The notes: generated by a model not told the origin, from the letters alone. A stretch of 6,905 nt of DNA from CAYJOG01 sp964371695 [NCBI: uncultured bacterium] (GCA_964371695.1 CAYJOG010000153.1:1-6905); one strand, 5' to 3'. Counted from the first letter of the stretch, positions 1 through 5,707 are shown. Program-made: numbers and translations.

Positions 1-15
1 GCCCCTTCGGCGTGG

Positions 16-131
16 CGAAAACCTGCGCTTTTTCAAAGCTCCGGTTTTCGGATGCAGCCATCCCTGGCTGCAAGAGCCTGCCTGAACTGCCCCATGTCAA
101 ACATGGCCCAATTTTTATAGGCAGGCTCTAC
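16..131. repeat. Chain of perfect hairpins upstream of rimP
   Basis: Three back-to-back inverted repeats fill this stretch. CGAAAACC (16-23) pairs with GGTTTTCG (43-50) and encloses a smaller GCTTT/AAAGC stem (27-31 with 35-39). TGCAGCCA (53-60) pairs with TGGCTGCA (65-72) around a TCCC loop. AGAGCCTGCCT (73-83) pairs with AGGCAGGCTCT (119-129) and encloses CCATGT/ACATGG (92-97 with 101-106). All named stems are perfect. On the minus strand the last unit is preceded by GTAG (CTAC at 128-131), as in the REP-like units further right. It could be a mobile intergenic repeat, the 3' structured end of an upstream transcript, or part of a long rimP leader. I recognise no known RNA family and no tRNA. 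Confidence 0.6.
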
Positions 132-132
132 A

Positions 133-161
133 TTGACACCCAGCCCCCCCCTGTTTAACAT
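133..161 (+). promoter_or_regulatory. Sigma70-type promoter candidate for rimP-nusA
   Basis: A perfect -35 hexamer TTGACA (133-138) is followed, after exactly 17 bases, by TAACAT (156-161), which matches four of six -10 consensus bases. This predicts a transcript start near 167-169, about 54 bases before the rimP ATG and just before the hairpin at 171-190. The spacer contains a run of eight C (144-151), which is unusual. The match is by eye only; no other convincing promoter was seen upstream of rimP within the window. Confidence 0.5.
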
Positions 162-170
162 GGTCTTTGG

Positions 171-195
171 AGTGGGCCTGCGGGTCCACTTTTTT
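171..195 (+). terminator. Intrinsic terminator or attenuator ahead of rimP
   Basis: AGTGGGCC (171-178) pairs with GGTCCACT (183-190) in an eight-pair stem with one G-U pair and a TGCG loop, running straight into TTTTT (191-195) and then ATT. This is the standard shape of a Rho-independent terminator. Only 26 bases separate its T-tract from the rimP ATG, and they contain no promoter I can see, so any mRNA for rimP must pass through it. It may end an upstream transcript, act as an attenuator of the rimP-nusA operon, or, if transcription starts near 168, serve as a 5'-end hairpin. Confidence 0.6.
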
Positions 196-208
196 ATTGA
201 CCAAAAAA

Positions 209-215
209 GGGGGGG
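209..215 (+). promoter_or_regulatory. Homopolymer G7 ribosome binding site of rimP
   Basis: The only Shine-Dalgarno-like sequence before the rimP ATG is a run of seven G after six A, ending six bases upstream of the start codon. A run of eight C at 144-151 is complementary to it, and TGGTC (161-165) with GACCA (199-203) would continue the same long-range fold outside the terminator-like hairpin. Pairing is possible only if the transcript starts upstream of 144. The G run is also a slippage-prone homopolymer, so its length could vary between strains. Confidence 0.45.
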
Positions 216-221
216 CGATCC

Positions 222-692
222 ATGTCGGCTCGCTTTACAGAGCTGGAGTCGGTGATTCGGCTGATTCTCAGGGACGAGCCGGTGGTTTTTTATGACCTCA
301 CCTCTGGCAGCAGTTCCGGCGCCGGGTTCACCCTGCTGCTCGACAGCGACACCGGCGTGAGCATGGCCGACCTCACCCGCTACGCCAAGCTCATTCACTA
401 CAACCCCGAAATCAACGCCCTCTATCCCCAGGGGGTGCGCCTGGAGGTCAGCTCGCCAGGCATCCACCGGCCCCTGCGCCAACCCTGGCATTATCAAAAA
501 GTGGTGGGCCGCCCGGTGAAGGTGGCGCTGAAAGACGCCCTGGAGGGCCGCAAAAATTTTGAAGGCACCCTCACCAGCGCCCAGGAGACGGACTTCACCG
601 TTGCCACGCCCCAGGGAGACCTCACCTTTTCTTATTCCCAAGTGAAACAAGCCAAAACCAACGACGAATTTTTTACAGGAGCAGCCTCATGA
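222..692 (+). CDS. rimP: Ribosome maturation factor RimP
   Basis: This 156-residue cytoplasmic protein is RimP, which binds the 30S subunit and is needed for its late maturation. The family signature is clear: LEVSSPGIHRPL at residues 74-85 closes the N-terminal alpha/beta domain (about 5-84). It is followed by the C-terminal SH3-like barrel (about 88-148), with the expected VGRPVKVALKDALEGRKNFEG segment split over residues 95-115. Length is close to the E. coli protein (about 150). The ATG at 222 is preceded at six bases by a G7 Shine-Dalgarno-like run, and it gives the normal N-terminal length. The TGA stop overlaps the nusA start (ATGA, 689-692), so the two are translationally coupled. Expression probably depends on the promoter at 133-161 and on the terminator-like hairpin at 171-195. 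Confidence 0.95.
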   Translation: MSARFTELESVIRLILRDEPVVFYDLTSGSSSGAGFTLLLDSDTGVSMADLTRYAKLIHYNPEINALYPQGVRLEVSSPGIHRPLRQPWHYQKVVGRPVKVALKDALEGRKNFEGTLTSAQETDFTVATPQGDLTFSYSQVKQAKTNDEFFTGAAS

Positions 693-2185
693 CCACCACC
701 AAGCCCAAACGCATCAGCAAAAAGAAACTGCAGGAAGAAGCCGACGCCCGCGCCTCTCGTGGCCGGGAGATCATGATGGCCCTCACCCAGCTTGAAAAAG
801 AAAAGGGTGTGAGCCTGGACGTGCTCATCAGCGCCATTGAAGAAGCCGTGGCCCAGGCCTATCGCAAGGACGTGGACAGAAAAGCCGACGTGCGGGCGGT
901 GTTTGATCGCACCACCGGCCAGTTGCGCATGTTCCGCCGCTATGTGGCCGCCGAAAAGGTGGATGAACCCAGCTATGAAATCCTGCTGGACGTGGCCCGT
1001 GTGCAGCGTCCTGAGGTGGAGATTGGCGACGTGGTGGAGCGCGAAGAGGAAATGCGCGATTTTCGCCGCATCAGCACCCAGGCCGCCAGCCAGGCCATTT
1101 TGCAGAAGGTGCGCGAGGCCGAGCGGGACGTGGCCCTGGAAGTGCTGGAAGACAAGCAGGATGAACTGGTGCTGGGCCGCGTGAGCCGCGTGACCCGCGA
1201 AGACGGTCTGCGGGTGGACCTGGGCAACATCGAAGCCCTTTTGCCCAAAGACGAAATGGTGCCCTTCGAGCGATTCACCATCAACGAAGAAATTCGCGCC
1301 CTGGTGCTGGAAGTCAACCGCCGCCGCCGGGATGGCTATGTGGTGCTCTCGCGCCGCCACCCCAACTTTGTGGTCAAGCTGTTCGAGGCCGAGATTCCCG
1401 AAATCCGCGACGGCATCATTGAAATCGTGCAGGTGGTGCGTGCGCCGGGTTATCGCACCAAAATCGTGGTGCGCAGCAACGACCGCAACGTGGAGCCGGT
1501 GGGGGCCTGTGTGGGGCCAAAAGGCAACCGCATCCGTCTGGTGGTAGAAAAACTGCGGGGCGAAAAAATTGACGTGATCAAATGCAGCGAAGAACCCATG
1601 GAGTTCATCGCCTATGCCCTCTCACCCGCGCCGGTGATCAGCGTGGAGCTGTTTGAAGAACAGGAAAAAGCCGTGGTGGTGGTGCCCGACGACAGTTATC
1701 AGCTGGCCCTGGGCAAGAACAACGTCAACGTGCGGCTCGCAGAAGACCTCACGGGCTGGAACATCGAAGTGCAGAAAGCCAGCGGCCGCCAGCGCAAAAA
1801 CCTGGAAGCCGTGCGGCTGGTGTCTGAAGCGCCTTCGGCAGAAGTCGGCGGTTTGCCTGTGGCGGAACTGGGCCTGCCCGAAGATCTCGCGGCCATTCTG
1901 GTGGATGGCGGCGCAGACACGCTGCGGGAACTGCTGAACTTCTCCTGGGATGAACTCTCTGACAATCCGCGCCTGACCCTGCCGCGCCGTTATCTGCTGG
2001 CTGAAATGCTCAAGGCCAACGGCCTCTCACCGGTGAGCACCGAAGACCTGAGCGGCGCCGAGGCCGAAATGGCTGCCATGGACGAAGCGGCGGAATATCA
2101 GGCGGCGCTGAAAAACTATCAGGAAAAAGCCACCCAGTTGGCCATCGGCGCAGCGGCGCTGGCCCCCGAAGGGGCAGGGGAATAA
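689..2185 (+). CDS. nusA: Transcription termination/antitermination factor NusA
   Basis: This 498-residue protein is NusA, which binds RNA polymerase and nascent RNA and modulates pausing, intrinsic termination and antitermination. Domains in order: a Lys/Arg-rich N-terminal extension (1-28); the polymerase-binding NTD (about 29-155, with RRISTQAASQAILQKVREAE at 126-145); an S1 domain (about 158-222); KH1 (about 225-300, with EPVGACVGPKGNRI at 269-282); KH2 (about 303-365, with LALGKNNVNVRLA at 339-351); one helix-hairpin-helix acidic-repeat-like domain (about 388-446); and an Ala/Glu-rich tail. KH2 reads GKNN where GXXG is normal, so the second glycine is missing. Only one C-terminal repeat is present, whereas E. 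coli has two. The ATG overlaps the rimP stop and has AGGAG at 677-681, seven bases upstream, which favours this start over the internal Met29/Met30. The next gene is not infB. Confidence 0.96.
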   Translation: MTTTKPKRISKKKLQEEADARASRGREIMMALTQLEKEKGVSLDVLISAIEEAVAQAYRKDVDRKADVRAVFDRTTGQLRMFRRYVAAEKVDEPSYEILLDVARVQRPEVEIGDVVEREEEMRDFRRISTQAASQAILQKVREAERDVALEVLEDKQDELVLGRVSRVTREDGLRVDLGNIEALLPKDEMVPFERFTINEEIRALVLEVNRRRRDGYVVLSRRHPNFVVKLFEAEIPEIRDGIIEIVQVVRAPGYRTKIVVRSNDRNVEPVGACVGPKGNRIRLVVEKLRGEKIDVIKCSEEPMEFIAYALSPAPVISVELFEEQEKAVVVVPDDSYQLALGKNNVNVRLAEDLTGWNIEVQKASGRQRKNLEAVRLVSEAPSAEVGGLPVAELGLPEDLAAILVDGGADTLRELLNFSWDELSDNPRLTLPRRYLLAEMLKANGLSPVSTEDLSGAEAEMAAMDEAAEYQAALKNYQEKATQLAIGAAALAPEGAGE

Positions 2186-2194
2186 TCCGCCGCC

Positions 2195-3181
2195 ATGGCC
2201 AACAAACCCAAAGCCGCATTGCCCTCCCGGTTGCTGGCGGTGTCCAGCGCAGAGCTGGCGCTGTTTCAGGACAGCGTGGCAAAAGGGGCGCTGGAACCCT
2301 GGGCCAGATGTTTCAAATCCTTCAAGGGCCGCGTGGTGTGTACGGGGGTGGGCAAAAGCGCCCCCGCCGCCCAACTGCTGGCCGAAAGCCTGGCCACGCT
2401 GGGTGAAGACGCCCGGTTTGTTCACCCCGTCGAGGCCCTGCACGGCGCGCTGGGGCGGTTTGGTCATCAGGATCTGCTGGTGGCTTTTTCGGCCAGCGGC
2501 CAAACCCGCGAACCCCTGCGCCTCATGCGCTGGGCCAAAGAGCAGAAAGCCACGGTGGGTCTGGTGAGCGCCGAGGCCAACAGCCCCATGGCCAAAGATG
2601 CCCAGCTCACGCTGCTGGTGGGGACACAGGCCGCCGAGCCGATTCCTTTGCTGCCGTTGGTGAAGTCGGGTCTGCTGCTGAACGCCAGTCAGGCGCTGGT
2701 GGCGCTGTGGTACGACATTCGCCCGCTCAAGGTTCCTGATCTGGCCCGTTTTCAGCCCGACACGGCCCTGGCGCGCATCGAACTGTTGAAGGTGGCCGAC
2801 GCCTTGCGCATGCGTCAGAAAAACCCGCTGATCGGCCCCGAAGACACGTTGCAGGACGCCCTTTCGGTGCTCACCAAAGAGGGCCTGGGGGCGGTGTCGG
2901 TGGTGAACGAGGCGGGCCAGTGCGTGGGGATTCTCACCGACGGCGACGCCCGGCGGCTGTTGCAGAAATCCCAGGGCAACCTGGCGCGGCTGTTTCTCAC
3001 GCCGGTGTCCAAGGCCATGACCCCCTCGCCCCGCACCGTGCGGCGCGACAGCCCGGCGCAGGACGCCATCGCGCTGTTCGAGGAGTTCAAGGTCACCGTG
3101 TTGCCCGTGACCGACGCCAAGGGCAAGGTGGTGGGCATGGTTCACCTGCATGATCTGGTAGAGCTTGGGTTTAACCTGTAG
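2195..3181 (+). CDS. KdsD/KpsF/GutQ-family SIS-CBS sugar-phosphate isomerase, divergent
   Basis: This 328-residue protein has the layout and length of D-arabinose-5-phosphate isomerase (KdsD), which converts ribulose 5-phosphate to arabinose 5-phosphate for Kdo synthesis. A SIS domain (about 40-175) holds GRVVCTGVGKS (45-55), FVHPVEALHG (75-84) and SASGQTRE (99-106). Two CBS domains (about 208-268 and 275-325) include GILTDGDARRLL (245-256) and VVGMVHLHDLVELG (312-325). Aligned by eye to E. coli KdsD from memory, Lys59, His88, Glu111 and Glu152 correspond to Lys54, His83, Glu106 and Glu148. His193 of the SHPGGALGR motif is Gln187 (FQPDTALAR), and the LAPTSSTT segment is replaced by a Leu-rich run. 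The substrate may therefore differ and activity is uncertain, so no gene symbol is given. The start lies nine bases after the nusA stop. The nearest Shine-Dalgarno-like sequence, AGGGGA (2176-2181), is 13 bases away, so coupling to nusA is likely. Confidence 0.85.
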   Translation: MANKPKAALPSRLLAVSSAELALFQDSVAKGALEPWARCFKSFKGRVVCTGVGKSAPAAQLLAESLATLGEDARFVHPVEALHGALGRFGHQDLLVAFSASGQTREPLRLMRWAKEQKATVGLVSAEANSPMAKDAQLTLLVGTQAAEPIPLLPLVKSGLLLNASQALVALWYDIRPLKVPDLARFQPDTALARIELLKVADALRMRQKNPLIGPEDTLQDALSVLTKEGLGAVSVVNEAGQCVGILTDGDARRLLQKSQGNLARLFLTPVSKAMTPSPRTVRRDSPAQDAIALFEEFKVTVLPVTDAKGKVVGMVHLHDLVELGFNL

Positions 3182-3212
3182 CGGGTGATGGACTGCTCCC
3201 TCTCTCCGTTTT

Positions 3213-3303
3213 GGAGTAGGCGCGGTGTCCCCACCGTGCATCGATCAAAAGAAAAATAAAGGGTTTTTGCCCTTCACGGCGGTGTGGACACCGCCGCTAC
3301 TCC
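3213..3303. repeat. Inverted pair of GTAG-headed REP-like palindromes
   Basis: The left unit (3213-3238) and the reverse complement of the right unit (3278-3303) both begin GGAGTAG and share GCGGTGTCC. Over 26 bases each differs from the unit at 5323-5348 by only five and two positions respectively. The right unit holds a near-perfect hairpin: CGGCGGTGT (3277-3285) faces ACACCGCCG (3288-3296). The left unit forms CGGTG/CACCG (3223-3227 with 3232-3236). Between them AAGGG/CCCTT (3259-3263 with 3270-3274) can pair. The two units could also fold together into one long stem. They lie between the isomerase stop and asnB and may act as the operon's 3' end. The rest of this gap (3304-3422) shows no gene and no firm promoter. 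Confidence 0.75.
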
Positions 3304-3422
3304 TGGTAGGTTAACAGCGATGCCATAAAGGTGAGAGGGGAACGATGGGGCCTTTTTATTTTTCCAACTTTCAGCCTCCGACTTCCTTCTTCCAACGCTC
3401 ACTTTTTTGCTAGGGTAGGGCC

Positions 3423-5294
3423 ATGTGCGGCATTGCCGGTTTTGTGGGGGCGGGAGACGGGGCCACCCTCACCCGCATGACAGACGCCTTGGTGCGTCGC
3501 GGGCCAGACGGGGCGGGGGCCTATGAGGGACCGGGTGGTGTGTTCCTCGGTCACCGGCGGTTGTCCATTCTGGATCACGGCGGCGGCGGCCAGCCCATGC
3601 GATTGCCCCAGGCGGGCCTCACCGTGGTGTTCAACGGCGAGATTTACAACTTTCAGGAACTGCGGCGCGAGTTGCAGGCCTTGGGGCATGAATTTTTCAC
3701 CGACCACAGCGACACCGAGGTGTTGCTGCACGGTTACCGACAGTGGGGCACGGCGCTGGCAGAAAAACTCAACGGCATGTGGGCCTTTGCCCTGCTGGAT
3801 GAACCCGGCGGTCAACTCTGGCTCAGCCGCGACCGTTTCGGCAAAAAGCCGCTTTATTACCACCACGGTCGGCAGGTTTTTGTTTTTGGCTCAGAGCTTT
3901 CTGCCCTGCGTCAGCACCCGGCGGTGCCTTTTGACCTCAGCCGTTTGGGATTACAGAAATATTTCGCCTATGGCTACACGCCGTCTCCCCACACGGTTTA
4001 TGAAAACATCTGCCAGCTTCGCCCCGGCCATCACCTGCTGGTGAATCTGGCGGACAGGTCCATCAGGGAACAACGTTATTGGCAATTTGAACTGGAGCCG
4101 GACGAGGTCCTGGGTCACACGCCGGTGCAACAACTGGCAGAGGAATTGCTGGGGCACGTGGAGGCGGCCACGGCAAGCCGCATGGTGGCGGATGTGCCGG
4201 TGGGGATTTTTCTGAGCGGCGGCATCGATTCCAGCACCATCGCCGCTTTGGCGGCCCGCCACACACGCCCCGGCGAACTGCTCACGTTTTCCATCGGCTT
4301 TGAGGAAAAATCCTTTGACGAATCAGAATTTGCCCGGCAGATGGCCACCGCCCTGGGCACACAACATCACGAAGAAATTTTTTCGCTGGACCGCGCTTTG
4401 GCGGTGACGCCCCAGGTGCTGGGCCTGCTGGATCACCCCATGGGCGACAGCTCCCTGCTGCCCACGGCCCTGTTGTGCCAGACAGCCCGCCGCCATGCCA
4501 CCGTGGCCCTGGGGGGCGACGGGGCGGACGAACTGTTCGCCGGTTATGACCCCTTCAAAGCGTTGCGCTGGGCCGAGGCCTATGGGCGGCTTGTGCCCCG
4601 GTCACTGCACCGGGCGGTGGCTTTTCTGGCGGGGCGTCTGCCCACCTCGCATCAGAACATCAGCCTGGATTTCAAACTCAAACGCACGCTTTCGGGGTTG
4701 AATTATCCGCCCCGTCTGTGGAACGCCGTGTGGATGGGCCCCCTGGCCCCGGCGGAACTGGGCGAACTGTTTAGCGCGCCGGTGAATGAAGAAGAAATCT
4801 ATTCCGAGGCCATTGATTTGTGGGACAGGTGCGCGCACCTTTCGCTGACCGACCGCACGCTGGCGTTTTTCACGGGGCTGTATCTGATGGACGGCGTGCT
4901 GGTGAAGGTGGACCGGGCCAGCATGATGCACTCGCTGGAGGTGCGCTCGCCGTTCCTGGATCTGAACGTGGTGAACTTTGCCCGCCGCCTGCCATCGCGT
5001 TTCAAGTTTGAGGGAGGTCAGGGCAAGGTGTTGCTGCGCGAGGCGGTCAAATCCCTGCTGCCGCCCGAAATCCTGAACCGGAAGAAAAAAGGTTTTGGCG
5101 TGCCGGTGGGGGCGTGGTTTCGTCAGGGGCGGCTATTGCCCGTGGGCGGCGTGGCGCAGGAATTGCTGCAACCGACGTTTTTTCAGCAACGCCTGCAGGA
5201 ACATCAGCAGGGCCGGGCCGATCACCGTTTGTATCTGTGGAACCAGTTGGTGCTGGAACACGTGCATGGCCGCCTTCAGAATGGACCGGCGTGA
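3423..5294 (+). CDS. asnB: Asparagine synthetase (glutamine-hydrolysing), AsnB family
   Basis: This 623-residue protein belongs to the class B asparagine synthetases, which use ATP and glutamine to amidate aspartate or a related carboxylate. The N-terminal class II glutaminase domain (about 2-200) starts MCGIAGF, so Cys2 is the nucleophile after Met removal. It also shows RRGPDG (25-30), NGEIYN (71-76) and SDTE (96-99). The synthetase domain (about 235-610) has the ATP pyrophosphatase loop SGGIDSS (265-271), LGGDGADELFAGY (363-375) and KVDRASMMHSLEVRSPFLD (495-513). All key residues are present. It is longer than E. coli AsnB (about 554) and resembles the subgroup common near polysaccharide loci, so the acceptor may not be free aspartate. 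The start is fixed by Cys2; AGGG at 3412-3415 lies seven bases upstream. REP-like repeats flank the gene on both sides and no neighbour points to a pathway. Confidence 0.92.
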   Translation: MCGIAGFVGAGDGATLTRMTDALVRRGPDGAGAYEGPGGVFLGHRRLSILDHGGGGQPMRLPQAGLTVVFNGEIYNFQELRRELQALGHEFFTDHSDTEVLLHGYRQWGTALAEKLNGMWAFALLDEPGGQLWLSRDRFGKKPLYYHHGRQVFVFGSELSALRQHPAVPFDLSRLGLQKYFAYGYTPSPHTVYENICQLRPGHHLLVNLADRSIREQRYWQFELEPDEVLGHTPVQQLAEELLGHVEAATASRMVADVPVGIFLSGGIDSSTIAALAARHTRPGELLTFSIGFEEKSFDESEFARQMATALGTQHHEEIFSLDRALAVTPQVLGLLDHPMGDSSLLPTALLCQTARRHATVALGGDGADELFAGYDPFKALRWAEAYGRLVPRSLHRAVAFLAGRLPTSHQNISLDFKLKRTLSGLNYPPRLWNAVWMGPLAPAELGELFSAPVNEEEIYSEAIDLWDRCAHLSLTDRTLAFFTGLYLMDGVLVKVDRASMMHSLEVRSPFLDLNVVNFARRLPSRFKFEGGQGKVLLREAVKSLLPPEILNRKKKGFGVPVGAWFRQGRLLPVGGVAQELLQPTFFQQRLQEHQQGRADHRLYLWNQLVLEHVHGRLQNGPA

Positions 5295-5322
5295 CACCCA
5301 GTGGGATTGCGCTAGATTTACC

Positions 5323-5348
5323 GGAGTAGCGGCGGTGTCCCCGCCGCC
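5323..5348 (+). repeat. GTAG-headed REP-like palindrome, single unit
   Basis: GGAGTAGCGGCGGTGTCC opens a 26-base unit that matches the reverse complement of 3278-3303 at 24 of 26 positions. Its stem is CGGCGG (5330-5335) with CCGCCG (5341-5346). It is preceded by TTTACC (5317-5322), which also precedes the next unit to the right. It begins 28 bases after the asnB stop and has no T-tract, so it is not a classic terminator, though the stem could protect the 3' end of the mRNA. Confidence 0.75.
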
Positions 5349-5360
5349 ATTGCTGTTAGG

Positions 5361-5512
5361 TTTACCAGTAGCCCCGGCGTCTCGCCGGGAGAATAAAAAC
5401 CGCCGCAGGCGGCACAAAACAGATGTTTTTCAGGGAAATAAGAAAAAAAACAAAAAGGTGCGCGCCTACGGCGCGGTTGATCCTCCCGGCGGGACGCCGG
5501 GGCTACGGTAAA
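5361..5512. repeat. 152-bp composite inverted repeat (BIME- or MITE-like)
   Basis: The element is nearly symmetrical. Its ends are TTTACC (5361-5366) and GGTAAA (5507-5512). Inside them, 5368-5391 and 5483-5506 are inverted copies matching at 23 of 24 positions, each with GTAG followed by a hairpin: CCCGGCG/CGCCGGG at 5373-5379 with 5383-5389, and at 5485-5491 with 5495-5501. A second inner pair follows: CCGCC-GCA-GGCGG (5400-5412) and CGCGCC-TAC-GGCGCG (5461-5475), with AACCG and GCAC flanks that are also inverted. The A-rich centre (5414-5457) encodes nothing evident. No target-site duplication or transposase was seen. It lies between converging genes and may help separate their transcripts. 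Confidence 0.75.
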
Positions 5513-5707
5513 AACCCCCTACAATTCCTCTGTTTTCTTCATTAACCTGACAGCATTGGACAGGAGTGCCCGCGCCACTGATACCAATTCTCTTCACCCC
5601 GGCTGACTTCGCCACCCCTTTTTTCCAACTGGGCAATTAAACCGGGTTAATGCCATTTTGGTTGAAAATTGGTTTTATTTCTTTGCCGGGCCGGTGTAGA
5701 TCAGGTG
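5513..5707. other. Non-coding remainder of the asnB-ccmE gap
   Basis: No plausible gene is present between the composite repeat and the ccmE stop. The one structure worth noting is a weak plus-strand hairpin: CCATTTT (5653-5659) pairs with AAAATTGG (5665-5672) with one bulged T, followed by TTTTATTT (5673-5680). It could terminate asnB transcripts, but the AT-rich stem makes this uncertain. No clear terminator for ccmE was found on the minus strand. Confidence 0.35.

Noticed and set aside
1-61. Minus-strand frame starting at ATG 61 and leaving the left edge (20 codons visible)
   Set aside because: It sits entirely inside palindromes, its only AGGG abuts the ATG, and too little is visible to judge. 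A divergent gene here cannot be excluded.
33-650. Minus-strand open frame of 205 codons opposite rimP
   Set aside because: It is antisense to RimP, which has its full family signature, and it runs into the hairpin region with no coding evidence of its own.
2188-2198. GCCGCCATGG context at the isomerase start resembling a Kozak sequence
   Set aside because: This is chance in GC-rich DNA; the gene lies in a bacterial operon.
2027-3241. Long minus-strand open frame (404 codons) opposite the isomerase
   Set aside because: It lies antisense to a clearly recognisable SIS-CBS gene, its His/Gln/Gly-rich composition is typical of the reverse of GC-rich coding DNA, and it shows no family motif.
3326-3360. 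AAAGG/CCTTT stem with a T-rich tail before asnB as a terminator
   Set aside because: The stem has only five pairs with a 19-base loop, too weak to support a terminator call.
3390-3416. TTCCAA-N15-TAGGGT as an asnB promoter
   Set aside because: Spacing is short, both hexamers are poor, and the start would fall on the ATG itself; there is no independent sign of leaderless transcription.
5323-5512. CRISPR-like array of repeats
   Set aside because: Units are inverted and of two types, with no regular spacers and no cas genes; the GTAG-hairpin form fits REP elements better.
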